From CAVTWY01 sp963738575 (GTDB lineage: Bacteria; Pseudomonadota; Gammaproteobacteria; Burkholderiales; Burkholderiaceae_C): a stretch of DNA of 64,000 bases. The translations under genes were made by a program, and so were the position numbers. A model generated the notes under the pieces. That model saw only the letters and a program-made list of their open reading frames with translations, had not been told where the DNA came from and ran no database searches. Position 1 is the stretch's first letter. Every line of letters starts with the position of its first letter. The stretch spans positions 310,001 to 374,000 of the forward strand of contig CAVTWY010000001.1 in NCBI GenBank assembly GCA_963738575.1. The letters run 5' to 3'. This document shows positions 27,080-36,037 of this stretch, one piece after another.

Positions 27080-28075
27080 CTACGTGGATCGATCAACCGA
27101 GCGCACGCACAAGTCGAGCAAGGCCTGCCTGGCCGCCGAATCCGGCAACGTCATCAGGCTGACGCTGGCGCGTCGGGCTTCTTCGCGAGCGGCCTCGCGC
27201 GTGGCTTCAATGGCACCCGTGCGCCTCACGATGGTCACGATGTCGGGTAGTCGCGCCACTTCACCTTGTTCGATCGAATGCCGGATCAGGTCTCGCTCTT
27301 GCGGTGTGCTGCGGGCCATGGCCAACAGCAACGGCAAGGTGGGTTTGCCCTCGCGCAAGTCGTCACCGACGTTTTTGCCCAGCGCCGTGGTGTCGCCTTC
27401 ATAGTCCAGCAAGTCGTCCACCAACTGAAATGCGGTACCCAGGCAACGCCCGTAGTCGGCGCAGGCCTCTTCAACTGGCGCCGGAGCGTCCGCCAGCACG
27501 GCACCCAAACGGGCACTGGCTTCAAACAGCTTGGCCGTTTTGTAGCGGATGACGCGCAAGTAGGCGTCCACCGACAGGTTGGGGTCGTGCATGTTCATCA
27601 GCTGCAAAACCTCGCCCTCGGCAATCACGTTGGTGGCGTCGGCCAGCACTTCGAGCACCCGCATGCGGTTGACGGACACCATCATTTGAAAGGCGCGCGA
27701 ATACAAAAAGTCGCCCACCAGCACGCTGGCGGCGTTGCCAAACAGTGCATTGGCGGTGGCCCGCCCGCGCCGCAGCGACGACTCGTCCACCACGTCGTCG
27801 TGCAACAGGGTGGCGGTGTGAATGAACTCAACCGTGGCCGCCAAGGTGTGGCGTTCGGGCCCGTTGAACCCCAGCGCACTGGCAAACAACAACACCAAGC
27901 GCGGGCGGATGCGCTTGCCACCGGCCCCGACGATGTAGGCAGCGATCTGGCGCACCAGGGCCACGTCCGAGTTGAGGTGGTGACGGATGGTGTCGTCGAC
28001 CTGGCGCATCTCGTCCACCATGGGGTCGAGGTTCACCGCCTGGGACGCAACGTCTAGGGTGGCAGAAAGCGTCAC
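27080..28075 (-). CDS. ispB: Octaprenyl diphosphate synthase (polyprenyl synthetase)
   Basis: 331 residues from a GTG at 28075. Makes the all-trans polyprenyl side chain of ubiquinone. The first aspartate-rich motif is in LLHDDVVDESSLRRG and the second in QLVDDLLDYEGD; GGKRIRPRLVLL is also typical. The GTG lies about 22 nt below a TATAAT at 28104-28109. The ATG at 28021 is an alternative start, which would remove a poorly conserved 18-residue leader. It is separate from the pil genes (182 nt after pilB's start). Confidence 0.94.
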   Translation of the reverse strand: MTLSATLDVASQAVNLDPMVDEMRQVDDTIRHHLNSDVALVRQIAAYIVGAGGKRIRPRLVLLFASALGFNGPERHTLAATVEFIHTATLLHDDVVDESSLRRGRATANALFGNAASVLVGDFLYSRAFQMMVSVNRMRVLEVLADATNVIAEGEVLQLMNMHDPNLSVDAYLRVIRYKTAKLFEASARLGAVLADAPAPVEEACADYGRCLGTAFQLVDDLLDYEGDTTALGKNVGDDLREGKPTLPLLLAMARSTPQERDLIRHSIEQGEVARLPDIVTIVRRTGAIEATREAAREEARRASVSLMTLPDSAARQALLDLCVRSVDRST

Positions 28076-28103
28076 GTCAGGTGGGCCAAGAATGCATGGG
28101 GCA

Positions 28104-28109
28104 ATTATA
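28104..28109 (-). promoter_or_regulatory. Predicted -10 element of ispB
   Basis: Read on the minus strand this is a perfect TATAAT, 28 nt upstream of the GTG start. No convincing -35 lies 16-18 nt upstream, so the call is tentative. Confidence 0.4.
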
Positions 28110-28183
28110 GGAACGGGTGGTGCAGCGACTGCAGCCAGCATCAACAAGTGTCGGTTGGGAGGCAACCCAACCGTGCCCTGTGT

Positions 28184-28792
28184 CTATTTGATCAACCCCT
28201 CAGCGCGAAGTGCTTCTTGCACGGCCGGCCGTGCTGCAACGCGGCCCAGGTAGGCACCCAAGTGCGTCAGGGCCGACAGATCCAGGCCCACGTGTTTGGC
28301 CCAGTTGGCGGTGGTGAACAGGTAAGCATCGGCCACCGTAAACGTGTCGCCCATCAGGTAGCTTTTGCTGGCCAACTGGGTGTTGAGCCAGCCAAATCGG
28401 TCCATCAACTTGGCTTTGAAAATCGGTTTTGCCTCGTCAGGCATCGCGGGGTTGAACAGCGGGCTGTAACCCTTGTGAATCTCAGAAGTGATGAAATTGA
28501 GCCACTCCTGCAGCCGGTAGCGCGCCATGGTGCCGGCGGCGGGGGCCAACTGGCTGTTGGGGGCCTGATCGGCGATGTACTGAACAATGGCGGGGCCTTC
28601 GGTCAAACGCTCGCCGTTGTCCAGTTCAAGAACGGGCACGGAGCCCTTGGTGTTGACACCGTAGAAATCAGTGCCATCGGCCAACTTATGGGTTTTCAAG
28701 TCGGCATGCACCAAGTCAAAGCCAAGTTTGGCTTCGCGCAGGGCGATGTGAGGGGACAACGAGCAAGCGCCGGGGCTGTAGAAGAGTTTCAT
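28184..28792 (-). CDS. Glutathione S-transferase (GstA-like)
   Basis: 202 residues from the ATG at 28792. The N-terminal thioredoxin-like domain starts MKLFYSPGACSLSPHIALRE, with Tyr5, the Ser/Cys region, KGSVPVLELDNGE (cis-Pro) and LTEGPAIVQYIAD (glutathione gamma-Glu contact). The C-terminal helical domain ends with FTVADAYLF. This matches beta-class bacterial GSTs. The substrate is unknown. Upstream codons to 28915 overlap the rplU promoter. Confidence 0.92.
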   Translation of the reverse strand: MKLFYSPGACSLSPHIALREAKLGFDLVHADLKTHKLADGTDFYGVNTKGSVPVLELDNGERLTEGPAIVQYIADQAPNSQLAPAAGTMARYRLQEWLNFITSEIHKGYSPLFNPAMPDEAKPIFKAKLMDRFGWLNTQLASKSYLMGDTFTVADAYLFTTANWAKHVGLDLSALTHLGAYLGRVAARPAVQEALRAEGLIK

Positions 28793-28903
28793 GGGGTGGT
28801 TTGGTTGTCTGGTGGGGTTGGCCGGTCGGCCAACAATGGGCATTAGAACGCAGTCCCCAAAGCCTTGCCTGGGTGCGGCGGGGCTTCCAACGCCCCAAGA
28901 ACC

Positions 28904-28912
28904 TGCTAGAAT
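28904..28912 (+). promoter_or_regulatory. Extended -10 promoter of rplU-rpmA
   Basis: TGCTAGAAT matches the extended -10 (TGn-TAnAAT) and lies 140 nt before the rplU start, in front of a leader containing the sequence that also covers the divergent GST start. Only a weak -35 (TTCCAA, 16 nt spacing) is seen. Confidence 0.55.
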
Positions 28913-29051
28913 CAAAGGCTACCCAGAATTCGATCGTGATAGTGATCCGTTTGGTGATCTTTTGGTGACCGTTTTGGGGGGGTGGCTTGCGTCTCGCGGC
29001 CCCACGAGCCCCGCCAACCGACCGGGTTGGCCCGATTTGAGGATTTATTCA

Positions 29052-29362
29052 TGTACGCCGTCATCAAGACCGGTGGCAAGCAATACAAGGTTGCTGCCGG
29101 CGAAATCATCCGTGTAGAAAAATTGGTGGCCGACGTCGGCGCCGAAGTGGTGCTCGACCACGTTTTGGCTGTGGGCAGCGGTGCTGGCCTGACGGTGGGC
29201 ACGCCCTTCCTGACCTCTGCCAAAGTCACTGCCACGGTGGTGAGCCATGGCAAGGCAGACAAGGTTCGCATCTTCAAAATGCGCCGCCGCAAGCACTACA
29301 AAAAATCGCAAGGCCATCGCCAGCAGTTCACCGAGCTGCAAATTGGCGCGGTCAACGCTTAA
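29052..29362 (+). CDS. rplU: 50S ribosomal protein L21
   Basis: 103 residues starting MYAVIKTGGKQYKV, the universal L21 N-terminus, and ending with RRRKHYKKSQGHRQQFTEL, the rRNA-binding basic tail. First gene of the rplU-rpmA-obg order conserved in bacteria. Confidence 0.99.
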
Positions 29363-29380
29363 GCTGAGGAGTTAGAAACC

Positions 29381-29656
29381 ATGGCACAGAAAAAAGGCGG
29401 CGGCTCCACGCGCAACGGCCGCGACTCCAAACCCAAGATGTTGGGTGTGAAGGTCTACGGCGGCCAAACCATCACTGCCGGTGCAATCATCGTTCGCCAA
29501 CGGGGCACGCAGTTTCACCCAGGCCGCAACGTCGGTCTTGGCAAAGATCACACGCTGTTTGCGTTGGTTGACGGTTCGGTGTCGTTTGCCGTCAAAGGCG
29601 AAAACAACCGCCGCACCGTGATGGTGACGGCCAGCGAGCCAGCCACTGCTGCTTAA
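29381..29656 (+). CDS. rpmA: 50S ribosomal protein L27
   Basis: 91 residues starting MAQKKGGGSTRNGRDSKPKM, followed by RGTQFHPGRNVGLGKDHTLFAL. The GGGSTRN tail reaches the peptidyl-transferase centre. It lies 18 nt after rplU with a GAGGAGT-like ribosome site. A hairpin terminator follows. Confidence 0.99.
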   Translation: MAQKKGGGSTRNGRDSKPKMLGVKVYGGQTITAGAIIVRQRGTQFHPGRNVGLGKDHTLFALVDGSVSFAVKGENNRRTVMVTASEPATAA

Positions 29657-29677
29657 GCGCCTTCGGGTGCCAGCGCC

Positions 29678-29709
29678 AGAGCCCCGACGCGTCGGGGCTC
29701 TTTTGTTTG
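29678..29709 (+). terminator. Rho-independent terminator after rpmA
   Basis: A perfect 24-bp palindrome (AGAGCCCCGACG / CGTCGGGGCTCT) followed by TTTTGTTT. It separates rplU-rpmA from obg, so obg probably has its own promoter or depends on read-through. Confidence 0.9.
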
Positions 29710-29749
29710 AGCCCGCCAACCCCACCGCACCCCACCCGAGCACGCAGCC

Positions 29750-30814
29750 ATGAAGTTCATCGACGAGGCCACCATCGACGTTGTTGCCGGCGACGGTGGG
29801 GTGGGCTGCGCGAGCTTCAGGCGCGAGAAAAACATCCCCATGGGTGGCCCCGACGGCGGTAACGGCGGCCGCGGGGGCAGCGTTTACGCGATTGCGGACA
29901 GCAACCTCAACACCCTCATCGACTACCGCTACCAGCGCCGCTTTGAAGCCCGCAATGGCGAACGAGGCCGTGGCGCCGACCAATTTGGCGCCGCCGCCGA
30001 TGACGTTGTGATGCGCGTACCCGTGGGCACCATCGTGACCAACGTTGAAACCGGCGAAGTGCTGGCCGAGCTGCTCGACCCCGAAACCCCCGTGCTGATC
30101 GCCAAAGGCGGCGACGGTGGCTTTGGCAACCTGCACTACAAAACAGCCACCAACCGCTCGCCACGTCAAAAAACGCCAGGTTGGCCGGGCCAGCAGTTCA
30201 AGCTCACGCTCGAGCTGCGCGTGCTGGCCGATGTGGGGCTGCTGGGCATGCCCAATGCCGGCAAGAGCACGCTCATTGCTGCCATTTCCAATGCGCGGCC
30301 CAAAATTGCCGACTACCCCTTCACAACGTTGCACCCCAACCTGGGCGTCGTTCGCGTGGCGCCCGAGCAGAGCTTTGTGGTGGCCGACGTGCCGGGCTTG
30401 ATCGAAGGCGCTGCCGAAGGCGCTGGCTTGGGTCATCGCTTTTTGAAGCACTTGCAGCGCACCCGCTTGTTGCTGCACATGGTCGATGCGGCGCCCATGG
30501 ACGAAGCCATCGACCCCGTCAAAGAAGCCCGCGCCATCGTGGCCGAGCTTAAAAAGTACGACCCCAAGCTGCACGCCAAGCCACGCTGGCTGGTGCTTAA
30601 CAAGGTTGACATGCTGGACGCCAGCGTGCGCGAGGCCACCGTGCAGGACATCGTCCGGCGCCTGCGCTGGAAGGGCCCTGTGTTTGAGATTTCGGCACTG
30701 ACGCGTGAGGGCACCGAGCCACTGAAGCGCGCGGTGTACGAACACGTCAAGTTGGTGCGTGCCCCGGCCCCGGTTGAGGTCGACCAGCGCTTCGACGCAG
30801 CAGACGACCTTTAA
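29750..30814 (+). CDS. obg: GTPase Obg/CgtA
   Basis: 354 residues. The N-terminal Obg fold (KFIDEATIDVVAGDGGVGCASFRREKN..., Gly-rich repeats NGGRGGSV) covers about residues 1-158; the G domain follows with GMPNAGKST, the DVPGL (G3), NKVD (G4) and SAL (G5) motifs. It supports late 50S assembly and stress signalling. It sits between the ribosomal proteins and proB, as in many proteobacteria; proB starts 8 nt downstream. Confidence 0.98.
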   Translation: MKFIDEATIDVVAGDGGVGCASFRREKNIPMGGPDGGNGGRGGSVYAIADSNLNTLIDYRYQRRFEARNGERGRGADQFGAAADDVVMRVPVGTIVTNVETGEVLAELLDPETPVLIAKGGDGGFGNLHYKTATNRSPRQKTPGWPGQQFKLTLELRVLADVGLLGMPNAGKSTLIAAISNARPKIADYPFTTLHPNLGVVRVAPEQSFVVADVPGLIEGAAEGAGLGHRFLKHLQRTRLLLHMVDAAPMDEAIDPVKEARAIVAELKKYDPKLHAKPRWLVLNKVDMLDASVREATVQDIVRRLRWKGPVFEISALTREGTEPLKRAVYEHVKLVRAPAPVEVDQRFDAADDL

Positions 30815-30822
30815 GCACCCCC

Positions 30823-31941
30823 ATGAGCGCAACCCTCAAAGACGCACGGCGCATCGTGGTGAAGGTGGGCTCCAGCCTGGTCACCAACGAGGGGCGCGGC
30901 GTTGACGCCGACGCCATCGGCAACTGGTGCCGTCAGCTGGCGGTGCTGGCCAAACAAGGGCGTGAGGTGGTGATGGTGTCCAGTGGCGCCATCGCCGAAG
31001 GCATGAAACGCTTGGGCTGGGCCACGCGGCCCAAAGACTTGAACGAACTGCAGGCGGCAGCCGCCGTGGGCCAGATGGGCCTGGTGCAGGTGTACGAGTC
31101 CAAGCTGCGCGAGTGGGGCATTGGCAGCGCGCAGGTGCTGCTGACCCACGCCGACCTGGCCGACCGCGAGCGCTACCTCAATGCACGCTCCACCCTCAAC
31201 ACCTTGTTGGCACTCAAGATCGTGCCTGTCATCAACGAAAACGACACCGTCGTCAACGACGAGATCAAGTTTGGCGACAACGACACGCTGGGCGCTTTGG
31301 TGGCCAACCTAATCGAGGCTGATGCGCTGGTCATCCTCACCGACCAGCGCGGCTTGTTTGCCAGCGATCCGCGACGTGACGCAAACGCCAAGTTCATTGA
31401 CGTGGCGCAAGCAGGTGACCCTGCACTCGAATTGATGGCCGGTGGTGCCGGGTCGTCGATCGGCAGGGGCGGCATGATCACCAAAGTGCTGGCGGCCAAA
31501 CGTGCAGCCAGCAGTGGCGCCAGCACCATCATCGCTTGGGGTCGCGAGGCCGACGTGTTGTTGCGCCTGGCCGATGGCGAGGCCATCGGCACGGCCCTCG
31601 TGGCCACCACGGCCAAAGTGGCTGCGCGCAAGCAATGGATGGCGGACCATCTTCAACTGCGCGGCGCCGTGGTGGTGGACGATGGCGCTGTGGCCAAACT
31701 GCAGGACGAGGGCAAGAGCCTGCTGCCCATAGGCGTGGTGGCCGTCGAGGGTGAGTTCAGCCGCGGGGACGTGATTGCCGTCAAGTCGGCGTCCGGCGTG
31801 GCCATCGCGCGCGGCTTGGCCAACTACTCGGCCGCCGAGGCGCGTTTGATCGCGCGCAGGCCATCCTCGCAAATTGAGGCTGCGCTGGGTTTTGCAGCCG
31901 AGCCCGAGATGATTCACCGCGACAACCTGGTGTTGTCGTAG
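30823..31941 (+). CDS. proB: Glutamate 5-kinase
   Basis: 372 residues; ATP-dependent first step of proline synthesis, feedback-inhibited by proline. The amino-acid kinase domain begins RRIVVKVGSSLVTNEGRG, with VSSGAIAEGMKRLG, VPVINENDTV and FGDNDTLGALVANLI. The C-terminal PUA domain (about residues 280-355) contains GAVVVDDGAVAKL and KSLLPIGVVAVEGEFSRGDV. Follows obg by 8 nt, a conserved pairing. Confidence 0.98.
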   Translation: MSATLKDARRIVVKVGSSLVTNEGRGVDADAIGNWCRQLAVLAKQGREVVMVSSGAIAEGMKRLGWATRPKDLNELQAAAAVGQMGLVQVYESKLREWGIGSAQVLLTHADLADRERYLNARSTLNTLLALKIVPVINENDTVVNDEIKFGDNDTLGALVANLIEADALVILTDQRGLFASDPRRDANAKFIDVAQAGDPALELMAGGAGSSIGRGGMITKVLAAKRAASSGASTIIAWGREADVLLRLADGEAIGTALVATTAKVAARKQWMADHLQLRGAVVVDDGAVAKLQDEGKSLLPIGVVAVEGEFSRGDVIAVKSASGVAIARGLANYSAAEARLIARRPSSQIEAALGFAAEPEMIHRDNLVLS

Positions 31942-31974
31942 TCGCCCCGCAGGCTGGCCTGCTGCGGCAGCTTG

Positions 31975-32568
31975 TCAGTGGTTGTTGTGGTCGCCGAGGG
32001 TCTGCGGCGGTGCCGACAAGCCCTCGTCTGATTCGGCCTCAACGTCGCGGCGATGGGCCCTTGCACCCGCGCGCAAGAAGCGGTTTTGCGGATGGGCCTG
32101 GGGCAAAAAGCGCGCCAGTTCGGTCAGGGCATGCTCGTACACACCGCGCTTGAACTCGATCACCATCTCGAGAGGCACCCAGTAGTCGTTCCAGCGCCAG
32201 GCGTCAAACTCGGGGTGGTGCGTGGCGCGCAGGTTCATGTCGCTGTCACGGCCCGTTAGGCGCAGCAAGAACCAGATTTGCTTTTGGCCCCGGTAGTGGC
32301 CCCGTGCATCGCGCCGGATGAAGTGATCGGGCACCTCATAGCGCAGCCAATCGCGCGTGCGCGCAACGATTTCCACGTGCTCAGGGTGCAGACCCACCTC
32401 TTCGTGCAGCTCGCGAAACATCGCTTGCTCTGGCGTTTCACCGTGCTTGATGCCACCTTGTGGAAACTGCCACGAATGGGTGCGAAGACGCTTTCCCCAA
32501 AACACTTGGTTGCGTGCGTTCAGCAGCACGATGCCGACGTTCGGCCTGAAGCCATCCCGGTCGAGCAT
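31975..32568 (-). CDS. rppH: RNA pyrophosphohydrolase RppH (NudH)
   Basis: 197 residues from the ATG at 32568, the usual family N-terminus LDRDGFRPNVGIVLLN. The Nudix box is GGIKHGETPEQAMFRELHEEVGL. It removes pyrophosphate from mRNA 5' ends to start decay. The C-terminal 40 residues are a low-complexity His/Asn-rich extension. It is divergent from proS. Confidence 0.97.
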   Translation of the reverse strand: MLDRDGFRPNVGIVLLNARNQVFWGKRLRTHSWQFPQGGIKHGETPEQAMFRELHEEVGLHPEHVEIVARTRDWLRYEVPDHFIRRDARGHYRGQKQIWFLLRLTGRDSDMNLRATHHPEFDAWRWNDYWVPLEMVIEFKRGVYEHALTELARFLPQAHPQNRFLRAGARAHRRDVEAESDEGLSAPPQTLGDHNNH

Positions 32569-32682
32569 AATCAAACCCCAATTTTCAAACTGCTTTGATT
32601 ATTGCACCGGGGCCGCAAGGCTCCGCAACCCTGAAATCCCGCATCGCGTCGGGGTCTCCCTCACTAAACGTGAACAATCCGC

Positions 32683-34428
32683 ATGCGAGCCAGCCAATTT
32701 TTTGTTGCAACCCTTAAAGAGGCCCCCGCCGACGCCGAGGTCAAAAGTCACCAGCTCATGATGCGTGCCGGGTTGATCAAGCGCTTGGGCGCTGGCATTT
32801 ATAACTACATGCCGATGGGGCTGCGGGTGATCCGCAAGGTCGAGGCCATCATCCGCGAAGAGATGAACCGCGCCGGCGCCGTGGAGCTGCTCATGCCTGT
32901 GGTGCAGCCCGCCGAGTTATGGCAAGAGACGGGGCGCTTCAACAAGATGGGCCCCGAGCTGCTGCGCCTCAAAGACCGCCACGACCGCGACTATGTATTG
33001 CAGCCCACCAGCGAAGAGGTGGTGACCGACATCGCCCGACAAGAGCTGCGCAGCTACAAGCAACTGCCCAAGAATTTTTACCATATCCAAACCAAATTTC
33101 GGGACGAGCGCCGCCCGCGTTTTGGGCTGATGCGCGGGCGTGAGTTCACGATGAAAGACGCCTACTCGTTTGACACCGACGTGGCCACCGCGCGCGTCAG
33201 CTACCAAGGCATGTTCGACGCCTACAAGCGCATCTTCGACCGCATGGGCCTCACCTACCGCGCGGTGGCGGCCGATTCGGGCGCCATCGGAGGCGACGCG
33301 TCGCAAGAGTTTCAAGTGATTGCAGACACCGGCGAAGACGCCATCGTCTACTGCCCCAGCAGCGACTACGCCGCCAACATCGAGCTGGCCGAAGCCCTTG
33401 CGCCCGCCACACCGCGTGGTGCGCCCGCCATGGCCATGGCCAAGACGCCCACGCCGGGCAAGAGCACCTGCCAGGATGTGGCCACGCTGTTGGGCGTACC
33501 GCTCACCAGCACCGTCAAGTCGTTGGTGCTGGCCACCGAAACACGCGACGCGCAAGACGCCATCACCAGCGTGACGGTGTGGTTGCTGTTGGTGCGCGGC
33601 GACCACGCGCTCAATGAAGTCAAAGCAAGCAAGATCGAGGGCCTGAAAGCAGGTTTCCGCTTTGCCACGGTCGCCGAGATCGAGTCTCACTTTGGCACCA
33701 AGCCCGGCTACCTGGGGCCGCTCCACCTCAAGAAACCCATCAAGGTGGTGGCCGACCGCACCGTGGCCGCGATGCACGACTTCATCGCCGGGGCCAACGA
33801 GGTTGACTTCCACTTCACCGGCCTGAACTGGGGCCGCGATTTGCCTGAGCCCGACATCGTGGCCGACATTCGCAACGTGGTGGAGGGCGACGCGTCCCCC
33901 GACGGCCAAGGCACGCTCGCGATCCAGCGGGGCATCGAAGTGGGGCACGTGTTTTTGTTCGGCACCAAGTACAGCGAAGCCATGAAAGCCACCTACCTGG
34001 ACGCGGCCGGCAAGGCCCAGTTCATGGTGATGGGCTGCTACGGCATTGGCGTGACGCGGCTGCTGGGCGCCGCCATCGAGCAGCGCCACGATGACCGCGG
34101 CATCATCTGGCCCGCTGCCTTGGCACCCTTCACGGTGGTGCTGTGCCCCATCGGCTTTGACCGCAGTGACGACGTGCGCCGTGCCGCCCTGGCATTGCAT
34201 GACGAACTGCAAGCCGCAGGTGTTGACGTGATGCTGGACGACCGCAACGAGCGCCCCGGCGCGATGTTTGCCGACTGGGAGCTGATCGGTGTGCCACACC
34301 GCTTGGTGATCTCGGACCGGGGCCTGAAAGAAGGCCAACTTGAATACCAGGCGCGCACCGACAGCGAAGCCACCAAGGTGCCCGTGGCCAACGCTGCGAC
34401 GTGGCTGCAAAGCAAGATCGCAGCGTGA
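32683..34428 (+). CDS. proS: Prolyl-tRNA synthetase
   Basis: 581 residues, the bacterial ProS type with an insertion domain. Motif 2 region RDERRPRFGLMRGREFTMKDAYSF and motif 3 with GCYGIGVTRLLGAAIEQ are intact; the YbaK-like editing insert lies between (about residues 245-395) with KSLVLATETRD and HALNEVKASKI. The C-terminal anticodon-binding domain ends ATWLQSKIAA. The stop overlaps the next gene's start. Confidence 0.98.
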   Translation: MRASQFFVATLKEAPADAEVKSHQLMMRAGLIKRLGAGIYNYMPMGLRVIRKVEAIIREEMNRAGAVELLMPVVQPAELWQETGRFNKMGPELLRLKDRHDRDYVLQPTSEEVVTDIARQELRSYKQLPKNFYHIQTKFRDERRPRFGLMRGREFTMKDAYSFDTDVATARVSYQGMFDAYKRIFDRMGLTYRAVAADSGAIGGDASQEFQVIADTGEDAIVYCPSSDYAANIELAEALAPATPRGAPAMAMAKTPTPGKSTCQDVATLLGVPLTSTVKSLVLATETRDAQDAITSVTVWLLLVRGDHALNEVKASKIEGLKAGFRFATVAEIESHFGTKPGYLGPLHLKKPIKVVADRTVAAMHDFIAGANEVDFHFTGLNWGRDLPEPDIVADIRNVVEGDASPDGQGTLAIQRGIEVGHVFLFGTKYSEAMKATYLDAAGKAQFMVMGCYGIGVTRLLGAAIEQRHDDRGIIWPAALAPFTVVLCPIGFDRSDDVRRAALALHDELQAAGVDVMLDDRNERPGAMFADWELIGVPHRLVISDRGLKEGQLEYQARTDSEATKVPVANAATWLQSKIAA

Positions 34429-35039
34429 AGCGACGGGCCCTGGTTGCCACGACGCTGGCAGGACCTCTGCCGTGGTTTTGTGCGCCTGCCCATGCGGGAC
34501 GCCAAGCCGAAGAGCCTTTGATGCACGCTGTGCGCTCAGCGCTGGCGGCCGCGATTGCCGACGCCGCGCCGCCCAAACCGCAATTTGCAAAGATTGAAGA
34601 TCGCCTGGCCTACTTGCGCTGGCTTGCCGCCATGAGCGAGCGCATGCGCAAACGTGTGCCCGACCCACGAACCCGCGACGAGCTGCTGGAGGCGGTTTGG
34701 TACGAGAGCAAGCGCAAAGGCTTAGAGACCGCCTTGGTGTTGGGCTTGATGCAGGTGGAAAGCGCGTTTCGCAAACACGCCGTCAGCGTGGCGGGCGCGC
34801 GAGGCTACATGCAGGTGATGCCCTTTTGGGCAAGGCTTATTGGTGACGGCGACGTTGCCAAGCTCTTTCACATGCAAACCAACCTGCGCTTTGGGTGCGT
34901 CATCTTGCGCCACTACCTCGACATCGAACGCGGCGACCTGTACATGGCACTGGGCCGCTACAACGGCAGCCGTGGCAAGCCTGACTACCCCAATGCGGTG
35001 TTTGCCAACCGCAAACTCTGGATGTTCGACGGCGCCTGA
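34425..35039 (+). CDS. Exported lytic transglycosylase (SLT type)
   Basis: 204 residues from a GTG at 34425 that overlaps the proS stop (GTGA). The signal peptide is VKRRALVATTLAGPLPWFCAPAHA. The SLT domain carries the catalytic Glu in GLMQVESAFRKHAVS (Goose-type family signature ES), then GARGYMQVMPFWARLIG and RFGCVILRHYL, ending ALGRYNGSRGKPDYPNAV. Cleaves peptidoglycan glycan strands in the periplasm. Its last 55 nt overlap the C-terminus of the convergent ubiX frame. Confidence 0.9.
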   Translation: MKRRALVATTLAGPLPWFCAPAHAGRQAEEPLMHAVRSALAAAIADAAPPKPQFAKIEDRLAYLRWLAAMSERMRKRVPDPRTRDELLEAVWYESKRKGLETALVLGLMQVESAFRKHAVSVAGARGYMQVMPFWARLIGDGDVAKLFHMQTNLRFGCVILRHYLDIERGDLYMALGRYNGSRGKPDYPNAVFANRKLWMFDGA

Positions 35040-35635
35040 CGCCATCGCGGCAGCGCAGTGGCGACTAAAGGTTGCCTGACCGATCCAACCCCGTCCACTC
35101 GCGCGGTGCAGCACCAGGCAGCTTGCATCAGCGCCAACACCCGCTCGACGGTGTCGTCCACCATCGCGTCCATGCTGTTGGGTCGGTGGTAATGCGCCGG
35201 CAGGGGCGGAAAGATGATGGCGCCCATTTCGGTGGCCGACACCATGTTGCGCAGGTGGGCCAGGTTGAAGGGTGTTTCGCGCACCATCAACACCAAACGG
35301 CGGCGCTCTTTGAGCGTGACGTCGGCAGCGCGCGTTAGCAGGTTGTCGCCGAAGCCGTGGGCGATGGCGGCCAGTGAGCTCATCGAGCAAGGTGCCACCA
35401 CCATGCCGTCGGTGCTGAAGCTGCCACTGGCAATGCTGGCGGCCACATTGGCCGGGGCATGAACTTGGTCGGCCAGCGCTTCAAGCGCTGCGCGGTCAAG
35501 GCCCAGTTCATGATGGGCGTTCAGCACCCCGGCAGGCGACACCACCAAGTGGGTTTCAACCGAAAGCGCCCGCAAGCGCGCCAACAGGCGCACCCCATGC
35601 ACGGCACCGCTGGCACCCGTGATGCCAACAACCAG
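34985..35635 (-). CDS. ubiX: Flavin prenyltransferase UbiX, start codon unresolved
   Basis: UbiX makes prenylated FMN for UbiD in ubiquinone synthesis. The body is clear: FMN-binding LVVGITGASGAVHGVRLL, SFSTDGMVVAPCSMSSLAAIAHG, RRLVLMVRETPFNLAHLRNM and GAIIFPPLPAHYHRP. The first canonical start in frame is a GTG at 35602, but it lies inside the GASGAV loop and would destroy it. Upstream, back to an in-frame stop, there is no ATG, GTG or TTG, only CTG at 35635 right before VVGITGASG. A TTG at 35658 overlaps the grxD stop but is one base out of frame. The coordinates use CTG; a one-base deletion near 35640-35656 is the other explanation. Confidence 0.85.
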   Translation of the reverse strand: MVVGITGASGAVHGVRLLARLRALSVETHLVVSPAGVLNAHHELGLDRAALEALADQVHAPANVAASIASGSFSTDGMVVAPCSMSSLAAIAHGFGDNLLTRAADVTLKERRRLVLMVRETPFNLAHLRNMVSATEMGAIIFPPLPAHYHRPNSMDAMVDDTVERVLALMQAAWCCTARVDGVGSVRQPLVATALPRWRQAPSNIQSLRLANTALG

Positions 35636-35654
35636 GCGGTGCTTCGCGCTGCGC

Positions 35655-35969
35655 TCAACGGGCGTCGAGTGTTTGCTGCAGTTCGCCCGATTGGTACATC
35701 TCCATCATGATGTCCGAGCCGCCCACAAATTCGCCGTTGATGTACAGCTGCGGGATGGTGGGCCAGTTGGCGTAGTCTTTGATGCCTTGGCGAATGGCGT
35801 CGTCTTCGAGCACGTTGACGGTGGTGGGTTTTTCCACCCCGCAAGCCTTCAAGATTTGAATGGCGCGGCCCGAAAAACCGCACTGCGGAAACTGTGCGGT
35901 GCCTTTCATGAACAGCACCACAGGGCTGCCTTTGACCAATTGATCGATGCGTTGTTGGGTGTCGCTCAT
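35655..35969 (-). CDS. grxD: Monothiol glutaredoxin Grx4 (GrxD)
   Basis: 104 residues from the ATG at 35969. The active site is PQCGFSGRA (CGFS type), with VVLFMKGTAQFPQ before it and WPTIPQLYINGEFVGGSDIM after, the glutathione and Fe-S binding loops. CGFS glutaredoxins carry [2Fe-2S] clusters and deliver them to targets. The gene lies between prmC and ubiX, the order hemA-prfA-prmC-grxD-ubiX being common in Burkholderiales. The frame is open upstream to 36278 without coding character. Confidence 0.96.
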   Translation of the reverse strand: MSDTQQRIDQLVKGSPVVLFMKGTAQFPQCGFSGRAIQILKACGVEKPTTVNVLEDDAIRQGIKDYANWPTIPQLYINGEFVGGSDIMMEMYQSGELQQTLDAR

Positions 35970-36037
35970 GGGGTGAATGGTGGATGTCAAATCGAGGTGG
36001 ATGGGCGCTGCGGTTTCAATCACGTTGCGCCCCAACA

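Noticed and set aside
29372..30832. 486-codon minus-strand frame over rpmA and obg
   Set aside because: Antisense to intact rpmA and obg; low-complexity His/Ala/Val-rich and without motif.
31942..31974. Hairpin between proB and rppH as terminator
   Set aside because: The CCGCAG/CTGCGG stem is short and no T-run follows on either strand.
32917..34668. 583-codon minus-strand frame over proS
   Set aside because: Antisense shadow of an intact ProS; His/Val/Gly-rich, no domain.
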